This document shows positions 31,873 through 39,719 of a stretch of 64,000 nucleotides of DNA, in pieces. The notes under the pieces were generated by a model. That model did not search any database and was not told the origin of the DNA. It worked only from the letters and a program-made list of their open reading frames with translations. Position 1 is the first letter of the stretch. Each line of letters begins with the position of its first letter. The position numbers and the translations under genes were made by a program. This DNA is from Massilia sp. Root335. Its GTDB lineage: Bacteria > Pseudomonadota > Gammaproteobacteria > Burkholderiales > Burkholderiaceae_D. The stretch spans positions 44,288 through 108,287 of the forward strand of contig NZ_LMCY01000070.1 in assembly GCF_001425685.1 (NCBI RefSeq), given 5' to 3'.

Positions 31873-34578
31873 CTAGGTGCGGGGCAGCGCGGCGCCGATC
31901 AGGGCCAGGTTCTGGATCGCGGCCAGGCCCCATTGCGCCGTTTCGTTGGTGCTGGCCCACGGGACTTCGTCGACGGGATTGAGTGCGTCCGGTCCGGCCA
32001 CGTGGACGGTGCGGAACGGCCGCGGCTTGCCTTCGCCGGCGAATTCGCGCCACGCGCGCCGCGCCAGTGCGGGGTCGTTGCGCTTCCAGGCCGCATACGC
32101 CGTCAGGCGCGAGTGGCCGACGTACAGCGCGTGCGTCGCGCCGTGCGGCATGCCGAGGCGGCGCCGCTGTTCCTCGACCGGGGCGTTGAACAGTTCGCAG
32201 TAATCCAGCCACGCGGCCTCGAACGCCTTGTCGCCCGTCAGGCGGATGAGTTCATCGAAGATCTCGACCGCGCCGAAGACCGCGTTCAGGTGCAGCGCCT
32301 TCACGTTCGTGCCGATCATGTTGTGCAGGTGGCCCGTGTCCGGCTCGTAGCCCATGCGGTCGCCGTTGAAGAAGCCGTGCGGCATGGCGGCGATGTCGCG
32401 CATGCCCGTCAGGATCTTGTCGCGATAATGCGCGCTGCCGCTGCGCTCCCATTCCGTCAGCCAGTTGGCGACGAGCGACGCCCAGTCGGTGCCGAAGCTG
32501 ATCCGCGCCGGATACGGCCCCTTGGGCGGCTGGTTCGCCAGCTTGCGGACCGGGTCCACCGCGTCCAGCTTGCGGTCGGCGTCCAGCACCTCGCGCATGA
32601 TGTCGCCGATGCGCTCGTCGCCCGTCAGGTAGTAATAGAAGCGCCGGTACACCGCGGTGCTGATGCGCACCTGTTTGGCGCTGCAGCCCCAGTGCTGCAC
32701 GTTGTGGCGCGAGCCGAGGCCGGCGAACCGGCCCAGGTGGTAGGTGTCGACCTCGCTCGTGTGGCGGATCATCGCCTCGCCCATGCGGAAGATGTCGGCG
32801 CGGCCGGTGCGCAGGAAGGAATACCAGAGCCACAGGTCGGGCGACAGTTCCGAATTGTCCCAGGCGAAGCCGCCGACGTCGTAGCGCCATTCGTGGCGGT
32901 CGGCGTCGTAGGTGTGGCGGATGTCGCCGTAGTCCCAGAAGCCGTACCAGTGGCGCTGCTCGACTTCGCGGCGGTAGAAATCGAAGCGGGCGTCCAGCTG
33001 GTCCTCGATGGCGGCGCGGGCCGGCGTGCTCCTGTCGGGCAGCGACCACAGCGTCCCGAAGACTTCGGTGGCGAGGATGTGCGCGGACGCGGGCGCCAGC
33101 TGGGGCGGCGTCTGCACGGCCCGCGCGATCTGCACGAGGCGCTCGCGCGGCGGCGTCGCCTCGAATGCCCACAGCGTGATCTCGCTGCTGCGCGCGACGC
33201 CCGCCGGGGTGCCGAAGCCTTTTTCGTAATCCTCGTACGTGATGTCGAGGCCCTGCAGTTCCTGGGCGTGGGTTTCCATTCCCATGCCGTCGTGGTAGAA
33301 GCGCAGGTCCATCGCGGGCGCGTCCGGGGACCACATCCAGACGGTGGCGCGGGCCATATCCGTGTGCGCGTCGCGGATGTCCAGCTGCGTCGGGTGGCGC
33401 TGCCAGAAGTCGCGCAGGCCGAACGCCATGCCGCCCGAGACGCCGCCGACGTAGCCGCATCCCGGCGCGCGGCGGCCCCACGCGGCCTCGATCCAGCCGC
33501 AGCCGGCCTTGGTGCGCTTGCGGATGCGGAAACCGTCGGCCGACAGCTGCGCCAGCGAGACGTCGCCCCAGGCAGGCACGAGGTGCAGCAGCGGACGCAC
33601 CCTGTCGGAGACCGGCGGGCAGCGCAGGCCCGCGAGCTGCGCGCGGCGCACGTCTTCGCCCGGATCGCGGCGCAGGCCGGTGAGATTGCGCACGCCTTCC
33701 GCCCACAGGCCGCCGTTTTCGCCGGCGAAGCGCACGTGGCGGTCGTGCATCTCGTCGCGCATGGGCACGTCGAGCGTCAGGCCGATGCCGCGCACGAAAT
33801 CCTTGTGCTCGTCGCCGTCGAAGACGAAGGTGTGCATGACGCGGACCGATTCCGCGCCGGCATGGAAATACAGGCGGACGGTGAAGGGCAGCCAGCCGCG
33901 CGCCTCGTTGCGGTGCCTGCCTTGCAGTTTGAGCACGCTGCGGACCGGTCCTTCCTGCTCCAGGGTCACCTGCTCGACCGCGCTTTCGAATTCGGACCGG
34001 CGCGTGCTGCCTTCCGGCTGGTCGTCGCACAGCGCGACGAGGCGGACGTCGTGCGCGATGTCGCGGCCGCCGCGGCGGATCGTTTGCACGAGCGCGGGAC
34101 CGCGCAGCGGCACCACGCACTCGATGACGCCGGTGCCGACGACATACCCGTCGGCGCCGCGCCGCACGGTCACGGCCAGGTCTGCGCGGGCGCGCGCCGT
34201 GCCCGGGCGCACGCGCAAGGCCGCATCCGGATGGGCGCCCGCGCCCAGGGCATGGGCCGTCCATTTCAGCGAGCCGTCCGGCCAGTACGCCAGCGGCCAG
34301 CCTTGGGCCGGCAGCTCGCCCGATTCGCCCTGCACGACGAATGCCTGGTCCGGGCGGAACGCGCCGCGCGGCCAGGGCACGCCGAACGTCGTGCCGGCGA
34401 TGAAGTCGGGCCGGCCTTCCAGCCAGGCCAGCGACGCCCCATCCGCGGGCGCGGCGGCAGGCGACGGGGTGGGTGCCGCGGGTGCGGCGGGCGCGCTGCG
34501 GCCCAGCGGCAGGGCGGCCGCCAAGGTGGTGGCCCGGAAGAAGTCGCGGCGCGTGTAGCCTTTTGTGGCGCTGTCCAT
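31873..34578 (-). CDS. Tat-exported exo-rhamnogalacturonan lyase-like protein, PL26 type
   Basis: The 901-residue protein has a Tat signal with RRDFFRA (residues 10-16). The body resembles YetA/PcRGLX-type exo-RG lyases: an N-terminal beta domain (FGVPWPRGAFRPDQAFVV), a central sandwich (VRVMHTFVFDGDEHKDFVRG) and an (alpha/alpha) barrel with WYGFWDYGDIRHTYDADRHE, FAWDNSELSPDLWLWYSFL and HNVQHWGCSAKQVRIS. It would release unsaturated disaccharides from RG-I ends, substrates for the GH105 enzymes. The start at 34578 is 2 bases after the DUF4861 stop. Assignment rests on remembered family features. Confidence 0.78.
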   Translation of the reverse strand: MDSATKGYTRRDFFRATTLAAALPLGRSAPAAPAAPTPSPAAAPADGASLAWLEGRPDFIAGTTFGVPWPRGAFRPDQAFVVQGESGELPAQGWPLAYWPDGSLKWTAHALGAGAHPDAALRVRPGTARARADLAVTVRRGADGYVVGTGVIECVVPLRGPALVQTIRRGGRDIAHDVRLVALCDDQPEGSTRRSEFESAVEQVTLEQEGPVRSVLKLQGRHRNEARGWLPFTVRLYFHAGAESVRVMHTFVFDGDEHKDFVRGIGLTLDVPMRDEMHDRHVRFAGENGGLWAEGVRNLTGLRRDPGEDVRRAQLAGLRCPPVSDRVRPLLHLVPAWGDVSLAQLSADGFRIRKRTKAGCGWIEAAWGRRAPGCGYVGGVSGGMAFGLRDFWQRHPTQLDIRDAHTDMARATVWMWSPDAPAMDLRFYHDGMGMETHAQELQGLDITYEDYEKGFGTPAGVARSSEITLWAFEATPPRERLVQIARAVQTPPQLAPASAHILATEVFGTLWSLPDRSTPARAAIEDQLDARFDFYRREVEQRHWYGFWDYGDIRHTYDADRHEWRYDVGGFAWDNSELSPDLWLWYSFLRTGRADIFRMGEAMIRHTSEVDTYHLGRFAGLGSRHNVQHWGCSAKQVRISTAVYRRFYYYLTGDERIGDIMREVLDADRKLDAVDPVRKLANQPPKGPYPARISFGTDWASLVANWLTEWERSGSAHYRDKILTGMRDIAAMPHGFFNGDRMGYEPDTGHLHNMIGTNVKALHLNAVFGAVEIFDELIRLTGDKAFEAAWLDYCELFNAPVEEQRRRLGMPHGATHALYVGHSRLTAYAAWKRNDPALARRAWREFAGEGKPRPFRTVHVAGPDALNPVDEVPWASTNETAQWGLAAIQNLALIGAALPRT

Positions 34579-34580
34579 GG

Positions 34581-35807
34581 TCAGTGCGCGGACAGGCTCA
34601 CGTGCACCGGCGCGGCCACGCGCGCGGCCTCGTCGGCCACGGTGCGCTGCCACTGCTGCGCCGACCTGATCTCGCCGGCGCGCGTCCAGGCGGCGCCGAC
34701 GTAGTAGCGCAGCGGCTCGCCGGTCGTGGCCGGGGCCAGCATGAACGCATTGCGGGCGTCGGCGCCGTACGCGTTGGCGCCGGCCGACGGCAGGATCACG
34801 GCCACGCCGAAATCGCCGTTCTGCTTTTGCGCGACCCATTGCACGAGCGCTTTCGACGCCTTGTCCTCGACGAACGTGGATTTGGCCTGCTCGCCCTTGT
34901 CGGCCGGTTCCTTGTTCAGGCCCACGGCCACCTGCAGCGGACGGCCGCCGGCGAACGTGAAGGTGCTGTCGATGCGGTCGAAGTAGTGGCCCGCGTCCAC
35001 GGTGAAGCGCTTGACTTCCGCGACCTTGGTGCCGGCCGCGTCCCAGCCGTCGTAGGTCAGCTCGAAGATGGCGCGCACGGGGCCGTTGGCGAGGACGTTC
35101 CAGTGCGTGAAGTTGATGCCGGAATAGAGCTTGCCGCCGGCCCAGATACCGGTGCCGCCGGCGCCGAGGGTCGTGCCGACGTTGTACATGTCGATGCCTT
35201 CGCCCTCGTCGTGGTGGTAGTGGTCGTGGCCGATGTTGTACCAGCGGTCGACGATCGGGTAGGGCACGCGCTTGAACCAGATATCGAGGCCGCTCGTCTT
35301 GAGGACTTCCTTGCCGGAGCCGGCCGGCGCCGGGGCGGCCAGCGCGGGGCCGTAGGTGCGGTGCGCGATCTTGTCGTTTTCCCACGCGAAGTCGTCCAGG
35401 CGTTCCGGCACGATGCGGGCCGAGACCCTGGTCGGGAACGGCGGCACGACGGCGTCGCTTTTCTCGACCGTGAACGTGGCGCTCTTTTCGCCGGGCGCGA
35501 AGTCGTGCTGGAACAGCAGTTCGCCGTACGCCACGCCGTTGCGCTGCGGGTCCTTCGCCTCCGGCGCCACGTTCGTCACCTGGTGCGGCAGCACGCGGCC
35601 GGCGGCGTCCTTCACGACGATGTGCTGGACGCCGGCGTGCGGCAGCGCGTCGTTGACGCTCTTCCACGGCACGGCGATGGTCTCGGACGGGCGCGCGATG
35701 GCCAGGTCCTGGGTGACGGTGATGGTCAGGCGCTCGGCGGCGGAGGCCGCGGTGGCGACGGCGGCGAGTGCGAACAGCGACAGGCGAAGGTGCATGGGAA
35801 GGTTCAT
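34581..35807 (-). CDS. Secreted DUF4861 protein, first gene of the RG lyase operon
   Basis: The 408-residue protein has a signal peptide (ending ATAASA, about residue 24). Its sequence is of the DUF4861 type: ARPSETIAVPWKSV, LPHQVTNV, an RVPYPIVDRWYNIGHDHYHH segment and GTGIWAGGKLYSGINFTHW. DUF4861 proteins are common in pectin and RG loci but have no settled activity. The many His and Trp residues in the central block suggest a sugar-binding or catalytic cleft. The start could also be 35795 (MHLRL); neither candidate has a strong Shine-Dalgarno. The 296 bases upstream hold no gene but include an 8-bp inverted repeat, GTCAGCGC/GCGCTGAC (35911-35946). Confidence 0.75.
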   Translation of the reverse strand: MNLPMHLRLSLFALAAVATAASAAERLTITVTQDLAIARPSETIAVPWKSVNDALPHAGVQHIVVKDAAGRVLPHQVTNVAPEAKDPQRNGVAYGELLFQHDFAPGEKSATFTVEKSDAVVPPFPTRVSARIVPERLDDFAWENDKIAHRTYGPALAAPAPAGSGKEVLKTSGLDIWFKRVPYPIVDRWYNIGHDHYHHDEGEGIDMYNVGTTLGAGGTGIWAGGKLYSGINFTHWNVLANGPVRAIFELTYDGWDAAGTKVAEVKRFTVDAGHYFDRIDSTFTFAGGRPLQVAVGLNKEPADKGEQAKSTFVEDKASKALVQWVAQKQNGDFGVAVILPSAGANAYGADARNAFMLAPATTGEPLRYYVGAAWTRAGEIRSAQQWQRTVADEAARVAAPVHVSLSAH

Positions 35808-36103
35808 CGTTCGTTCGGTGGCGGTGGAGGGTCTCACGGGAGTATGCCCGACGAGTATCGATTCGGCGCGGCGCGGGTGTCAACGACCGGGCGGCGGCGC
35901 GCGGCATTTAGTCAGCGCGTTGAGCGGAGGTATTGACGGCGCTGACCCGCAAAGCCAGTGTTTTGGCTCGCAAGGACAGGGCGCCGCACCCTGGGCGGCG
36001 CGTGCTTTCCATTACTCTAATGGTGCTTGCCGTTCATGCAACGGTCTGGCACCGGGAGACACGCGGTAAAAAACAAAGGTCGGAAAGACCGGAAGGGGCA
36101 AAC

Positions 36104-36751
36104 ATGAGAGACAAGTACAAGTTCGTGGGGCCGATCTACGACTGGCTCAGCGCTTTCTACAGCGGCAAATCGATCCACCGCTGCAAGGTCGCGATGCTGG
36201 ACAAGCTGCGGCCGGGCGACCGGGTGCTGTTCGCCGGGGTCGGCCACGGCAGGGACGCGGTCCATGCGGCGCGCCTCGGCGCCGACGTCACGGTGGTCGA
36301 CCTGTCCGCCACCATGCTGAAGAAATTCCAGGCGAACCTCGACCGCGAAGGCGTCGCCGTGCGCATCCGCCAGGTGCACAGCGACATCATGCTCGTCGAG
36401 GAATTCGAGCAGTACGACATGGTCGTCGCGAACTTCTTCCTGAACGTGTTCGACCAGGACATGATGCTGCGCGTGCTGGCGCACCTGATCCGCCAGGGCC
36501 GCCCGGGCGCCCACATCGTCGTCGGCGATTTCTCGTTCCCGACCGGGAACGTGGTGACCCGCGTCGTCAAGACCCTGTACTGGTACGGGGCCGTCGGCTT
36601 CTTCTGGCTGTTCGCCGGGAACGCCTTCCATAACATCTACAACTATCCGGAGTGGATGAAGAAGTTCGGCCTGCAGGTCAGCGAGCAGAAGCACTACAAG
36701 CTGCTGGTGCTCGACTGCTACTGGTCGGTTTTGGGCCGCAAGCCGGCCTGA
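36104..36751 (+). CDS. Class I SAM-dependent methyltransferase (ubiquinone/phospholipid-like)
   Basis: The 215-residue protein starts MRDKYKFVGPIYDWLSAFYS, an opening like that of phospholipid or quinone methyltransferases. Motif I is VLFAGVGHGRDAVHAARLGA (about 42-61) and motif II is VTVVDLSATML. The C-terminal third has an aromatic, membrane-interactive stretch, TLYWYGAVGFFWLFAGNAFH, which suggests a lipid substrate. GGAAGGGG precedes the ATG. A REP element separates it from the next gene on the same strand. The exact substrate is unknown. Confidence 0.75.
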   Translation: MRDKYKFVGPIYDWLSAFYSGKSIHRCKVAMLDKLRPGDRVLFAGVGHGRDAVHAARLGADVTVVDLSATMLKKFQANLDREGVAVRIRQVHSDIMLVEEFEQYDMVVANFFLNVFDQDMMLRVLAHLIRQGRPGAHIVVGDFSFPTGNVVTRVVKTLYWYGAVGFFWLFAGNAFHNIYNYPEWMKKFGLQVSEQKHYKLLVLDCYWSVLGRKPA

Positions 36752-36758
36752 GAGCAAC

Positions 36759-36842
36759 CGTCGCTCCCGCGCAGGCGGGAGCCCAAGTTTGATCGACCGG
36801 TGACGCGTCGTCCTTGGGTCCCCGCCTGCGCGGGGACGACGG
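36759..36842. repeat. REP-like inverted-repeat element, copy D
   Basis: The left arm CGTCGCTCCCGCGCAGGCGG and the right arm with core CCCCGCCTGCGCGGGG, ending ACGACGG, flank a 25-30-base spacer. It lies 8 bases after the methyltransferase stop and could end or process its transcript before the DUF2156 gene. Confidence 0.8.
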
Positions 36843-36876
36843 TGCGGCACGTCCATCGATTCCAACCGGAGCCCAC

Positions 36877-37884
36877 ATGAGCCAACACGCTGCCGCGCTG
36901 GAGCGGCGCATCGTCGCCGACCTGTCCCATCACGATACGGCCAGGCGCGCCGCCTGCCTGCGCCAGTTCGGCAGCCATGCGCTGTCGTTCTGCACCATGC
37001 AGCCGGGGATGTCGTATTTCGACGTGCCCGGCGTCGGCTATATCGCGTACGCGAAGTACTGGGGCATGCGCTTCGCGCTGGGCGAGCCGGTGTGCCCGCC
37101 GGACCTGCGCGACGCGATGCTGGACGCCTTCCTCGACCGCCATCCGGACGCCGTCTTCGTCCAGGTGGGCAAGGGCGTCGTCGACCACCTGCACGCCCGC
37201 CACGGCTATTACGGCACCCAGTTCGGCAGCGAAGCGCGCATCGACCTCGCCGGCTGGTCGCTGCGCGGCGCGCGCAAGCAGGTGATCCGTACCGCGATCA
37301 ATGCGGCGCGCCAGGACGGCATCGAGATCCGCGAGGGCGGCTTCGACCACGACGTGCGCCGGATTTCCGAGGCGTGGATCCGCACGCGCCGCTGCAAGAA
37401 CAACGAGATCCGCTTCCTGATCCGGCCGATGATCGTCGACTACCGCGAAGGCACGCGCTACTTCTACGCCTATCGCGATGGCGAGGCCGTGGGCTTCGTG
37501 TTCTTCGATCCGTTATACCGCGACGGGCGCCTCGCCGGCTACGTGCCGAACATCTCGCGCTCGTCCGCCAACTTCCGCCAGGGCCTGTGGTACGCGCTGA
37601 TGGCGCATGCCATCGCGCGCTTCCAGGAAGAAGGCGTGCCGTTCGTCGACCTGGGCCTGACGCCGCTGATGCTGTCCGATCAGCTGGAGCCGCAGGAATC
37701 GCGCCTGCTGCGCGCGACCCTGTCCGTGACCCGCGAGCGGATGGACTTCCTGTACAACTTCAAGGGGCTGGAATTCGCCAAGTCGCGCTTCCAGGGGCGC
37801 GTCGAAAAGACGTATTGCTGCCACCGGCACGCGCTGCCGGCCCTCGCCATGACGGCCATGTTCCGCCTGACGCGGATCATCTGA
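36877..37884 (+). CDS. DUF2156 (aminoacyl-phosphatidylglycerol-synthase C-terminal-like) GNAT-fold protein
   Basis: The 335-residue protein resembles the soluble acyltransferase half of MprF/LysX proteins: SFCTMQPGMSYFDVPGVGYI, FVQVGKGVVDHLHARHGYYG, LRGARKQVIRTAINAARQDG and VPFVDLGLTPLM, closing with FLYNFKGLEFAKSRF. There are no membrane helices, unlike MprF. In that family this fold transfers an aminoacyl group from tRNA to a lipid. The start at 36877 leaves the upstream REP-derived reading out. FAR follows after 22 bases, so the pair is probably co-transcribed. The real acceptor and donor are unknown. Confidence 0.72.
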   Translation: MSQHAAALERRIVADLSHHDTARRAACLRQFGSHALSFCTMQPGMSYFDVPGVGYIAYAKYWGMRFALGEPVCPPDLRDAMLDAFLDRHPDAVFVQVGKGVVDHLHARHGYYGTQFGSEARIDLAGWSLRGARKQVIRTAINAARQDGIEIREGGFDHDVRRISEAWIRTRRCKNNEIRFLIRPMIVDYREGTRYFYAYRDGEAVGFVFFDPLYRDGRLAGYVPNISRSSANFRQGLWYALMAHAIARFQEEGVPFVDLGLTPLMLSDQLEPQESRLLRATLSVTRERMDFLYNFKGLEFAKSRFQGRVEKTYCCHRHALPALAMTAMFRLTRII

Positions 37885-37906
37885 GCCAATATTCACCGGA
37901 GACGCC

Positions 37907-39490
37907 ATGACGACATCAATCAACGAGACAGCCGCGGCCGTGCCGGACGTGCGCGCCGCCTACGCCGGCAAGTGCATCCTGCTCACGGGCGCCACCGGCT
38001 TCGTCGCGAAGGTCCTGCTGGAAAAGCTGATCCGCACGGTGCCCGACCTGGGGCGCGTCGTACTGCTGGTCCGCGCGGGCGGGCACGGCGACGCCCGCGC
38101 GCGCTTCGAACGCGAGATCGCGCCGTCGACCGTGTTCGACCACCAGCGCGTCGTGCGGCCGGCCCGGCTGGAGCGCTTCCTGGCCGAGCGCGTGGAATGC
38201 GTGACCGGCGAGATCACGGAGGCCGGCTTCGGCCTGCCGCCCGCGCGTTTCGAGGCGCTGGCGCGCGAGGTGGACGTCGTCGTGAACGCGGCGGCCAGCG
38301 TCGATTTCCGCGAACCGCTCGACCAGGCGCTGGCCATCAACACGCTCAGCCTGCGCCACGTGACGGCCTTCGCGCGCGTGGCCGGCGCGCCGCTCGTGCA
38401 CGTCTCGACCTGTTATGTGAACGGCCACAACCGCGGCGAGATGCGCGAAGAGGTCGTGGCGCCGGCCGGCGCGGCGCGCGACGCGATCCCGCTCCACCGC
38501 GACGGCTGGTACGACGTCGACGCCCTGATCGATTCGCTGCAGCGCAAGATCGAACGGGTGCGCTCCAGCTGCGCCGACCCGGAACGGCTGCGCCGGCGCC
38601 TGACGGACCTCGGCATCGCCCAGGCCCAGCGCCACGGCTGGAACGACACCTACACGTTCACCAAATGGCTCGGCGAGCAGGTCGCGCTGCGCGTCATGCA
38701 CGGGCGCATGCTCACGATCGTGCGCCCGTCCATCATCGAAAGCACGCTGCGCGAGCCGGCGCCCGGCTGGATCGAGGGCGTCAAGGTGGCGGACGCCGTC
38801 ATCCTCGCCTACGCGCGCGGCAAGACGAGCTTCTTTCCCGCGCGGCGCGACGGCATCATCGACATCGTGCCCGTCGACCTGGTCGCCAACGCGATCGTGC
38901 TGGCCGGCGCGGAAGCGCTGTCCGGCGCGCCGCGCCACCGCATCTACCAGTGCTGCAGCGGCTCGACGAATCCGCTCGCGCTCGGCGAACTGATCCGCCT
39001 GCTGCAGGCGGAAGCCAAGCGCAACTGGCGCAACTACGACCGCCTGTTCCATGCCGAGCCGAAGCACGATTTCCGCACGGTCGGGGAGGGCACGTTCCGC
39101 TTCGTGCTGGGCGCGTTCGGCCTCGGCGCCACCGCGTGGAACGGCCTGCGCCGGCTCGCGGGCGCGCCGGGCGCCACGCGCGCGCTCGACAAACTGCGCA
39201 CCACGCGCCTGCTGGCGCTGACGTTCGCCTTCTACGCGCATCCGCGCTGCCGCTTCCACAACGCGGGGCTGCTGGCGCTGGCCGCGCGCTGCGGGGAGGA
39301 GGCGCGGCGGCTGTATCCGGTCGATGCGCGCCTGATCGACTGGGAAGACTACCTGTGCCGCGTCCACATGGCGGGACTGAACCGCTATGCGCTGCGCCGG
39401 CGCGATGCCGTGCCGGACGAGGCGGCCGCCGCGCAGGCGGACGCGGGCGCCGGCGCGGGGACGCTGGCGGCGCCGCAGGCAGTGCGCTGA
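37907..39490 (+). CDS. Fatty-acyl-CoA/thioester reductase-like SDR protein
   Basis: The 527-residue protein has an extended-SDR domain with TGATGFVAK (27-35), VDVVVNAAASVDFREPLDQA, HVSTCYVNG and the catalytic YTFTK (Tyr249, Lys253), then the sterile/FAR C-terminal domain (about 385-500). This is the architecture of alcohol-forming fatty acyl-CoA reductases, which reduce acyl-CoA with NADPH. The C-terminus is Ala/Gly-rich and probably disordered. Its neighbours (methyltransferase and DUF2156 transferase) suggest a lipid or wax-like product. The 229 bases after it hold no gene. Confidence 0.8.
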   Translation: MTTSINETAAAVPDVRAAYAGKCILLTGATGFVAKVLLEKLIRTVPDLGRVVLLVRAGGHGDARARFEREIAPSTVFDHQRVVRPARLERFLAERVECVTGEITEAGFGLPPARFEALAREVDVVVNAAASVDFREPLDQALAINTLSLRHVTAFARVAGAPLVHVSTCYVNGHNRGEMREEVVAPAGAARDAIPLHRDGWYDVDALIDSLQRKIERVRSSCADPERLRRRLTDLGIAQAQRHGWNDTYTFTKWLGEQVALRVMHGRMLTIVRPSIIESTLREPAPGWIEGVKVADAVILAYARGKTSFFPARRDGIIDIVPVDLVANAIVLAGAEALSGAPRHRIYQCCSGSTNPLALGELIRLLQAEAKRNWRNYDRLFHAEPKHDFRTVGEGTFRFVLGAFGLGATAWNGLRRLAGAPGATRALDKLRTTRLLALTFAFYAHPRCRFHNAGLLALAARCGEEARRLYPVDARLIDWEDYLCRVHMAGLNRYALRRRDAVPDEAAAAQADAGAGAGTLAAPQAVR

Positions 39491-39719
39491 CGGAGGCCGG
39501 ACCGGGCGTCCGGCGTCCGGTCCGAAGGGACCGGTCTTTGCCAAAATTATGCAACTAACCGACATGTGCTCAGCCCCAAAAAGAAAACCCGCAACCAGGC
39601 CCGGCGGGACCCGGCACCTTGCAGCCTGAATATGGCGCCCCATACTTTACGACTGCGCTATGATATTTGCCCGCCGGACGACATCCGAAGCAGCCCCGGC
39701 AGGTTCTCAGGAGGAGCCC

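Noticed and set aside
31873..35907. One continuous 1344-codon minus-strand frame suggesting a fusion of the DUF4861 and PL26 genes
   Set aside because: Only the part below 34578 is PL26, starting with its own Tat signal. Above that the frame is a different frame of the DUF4861 gene.
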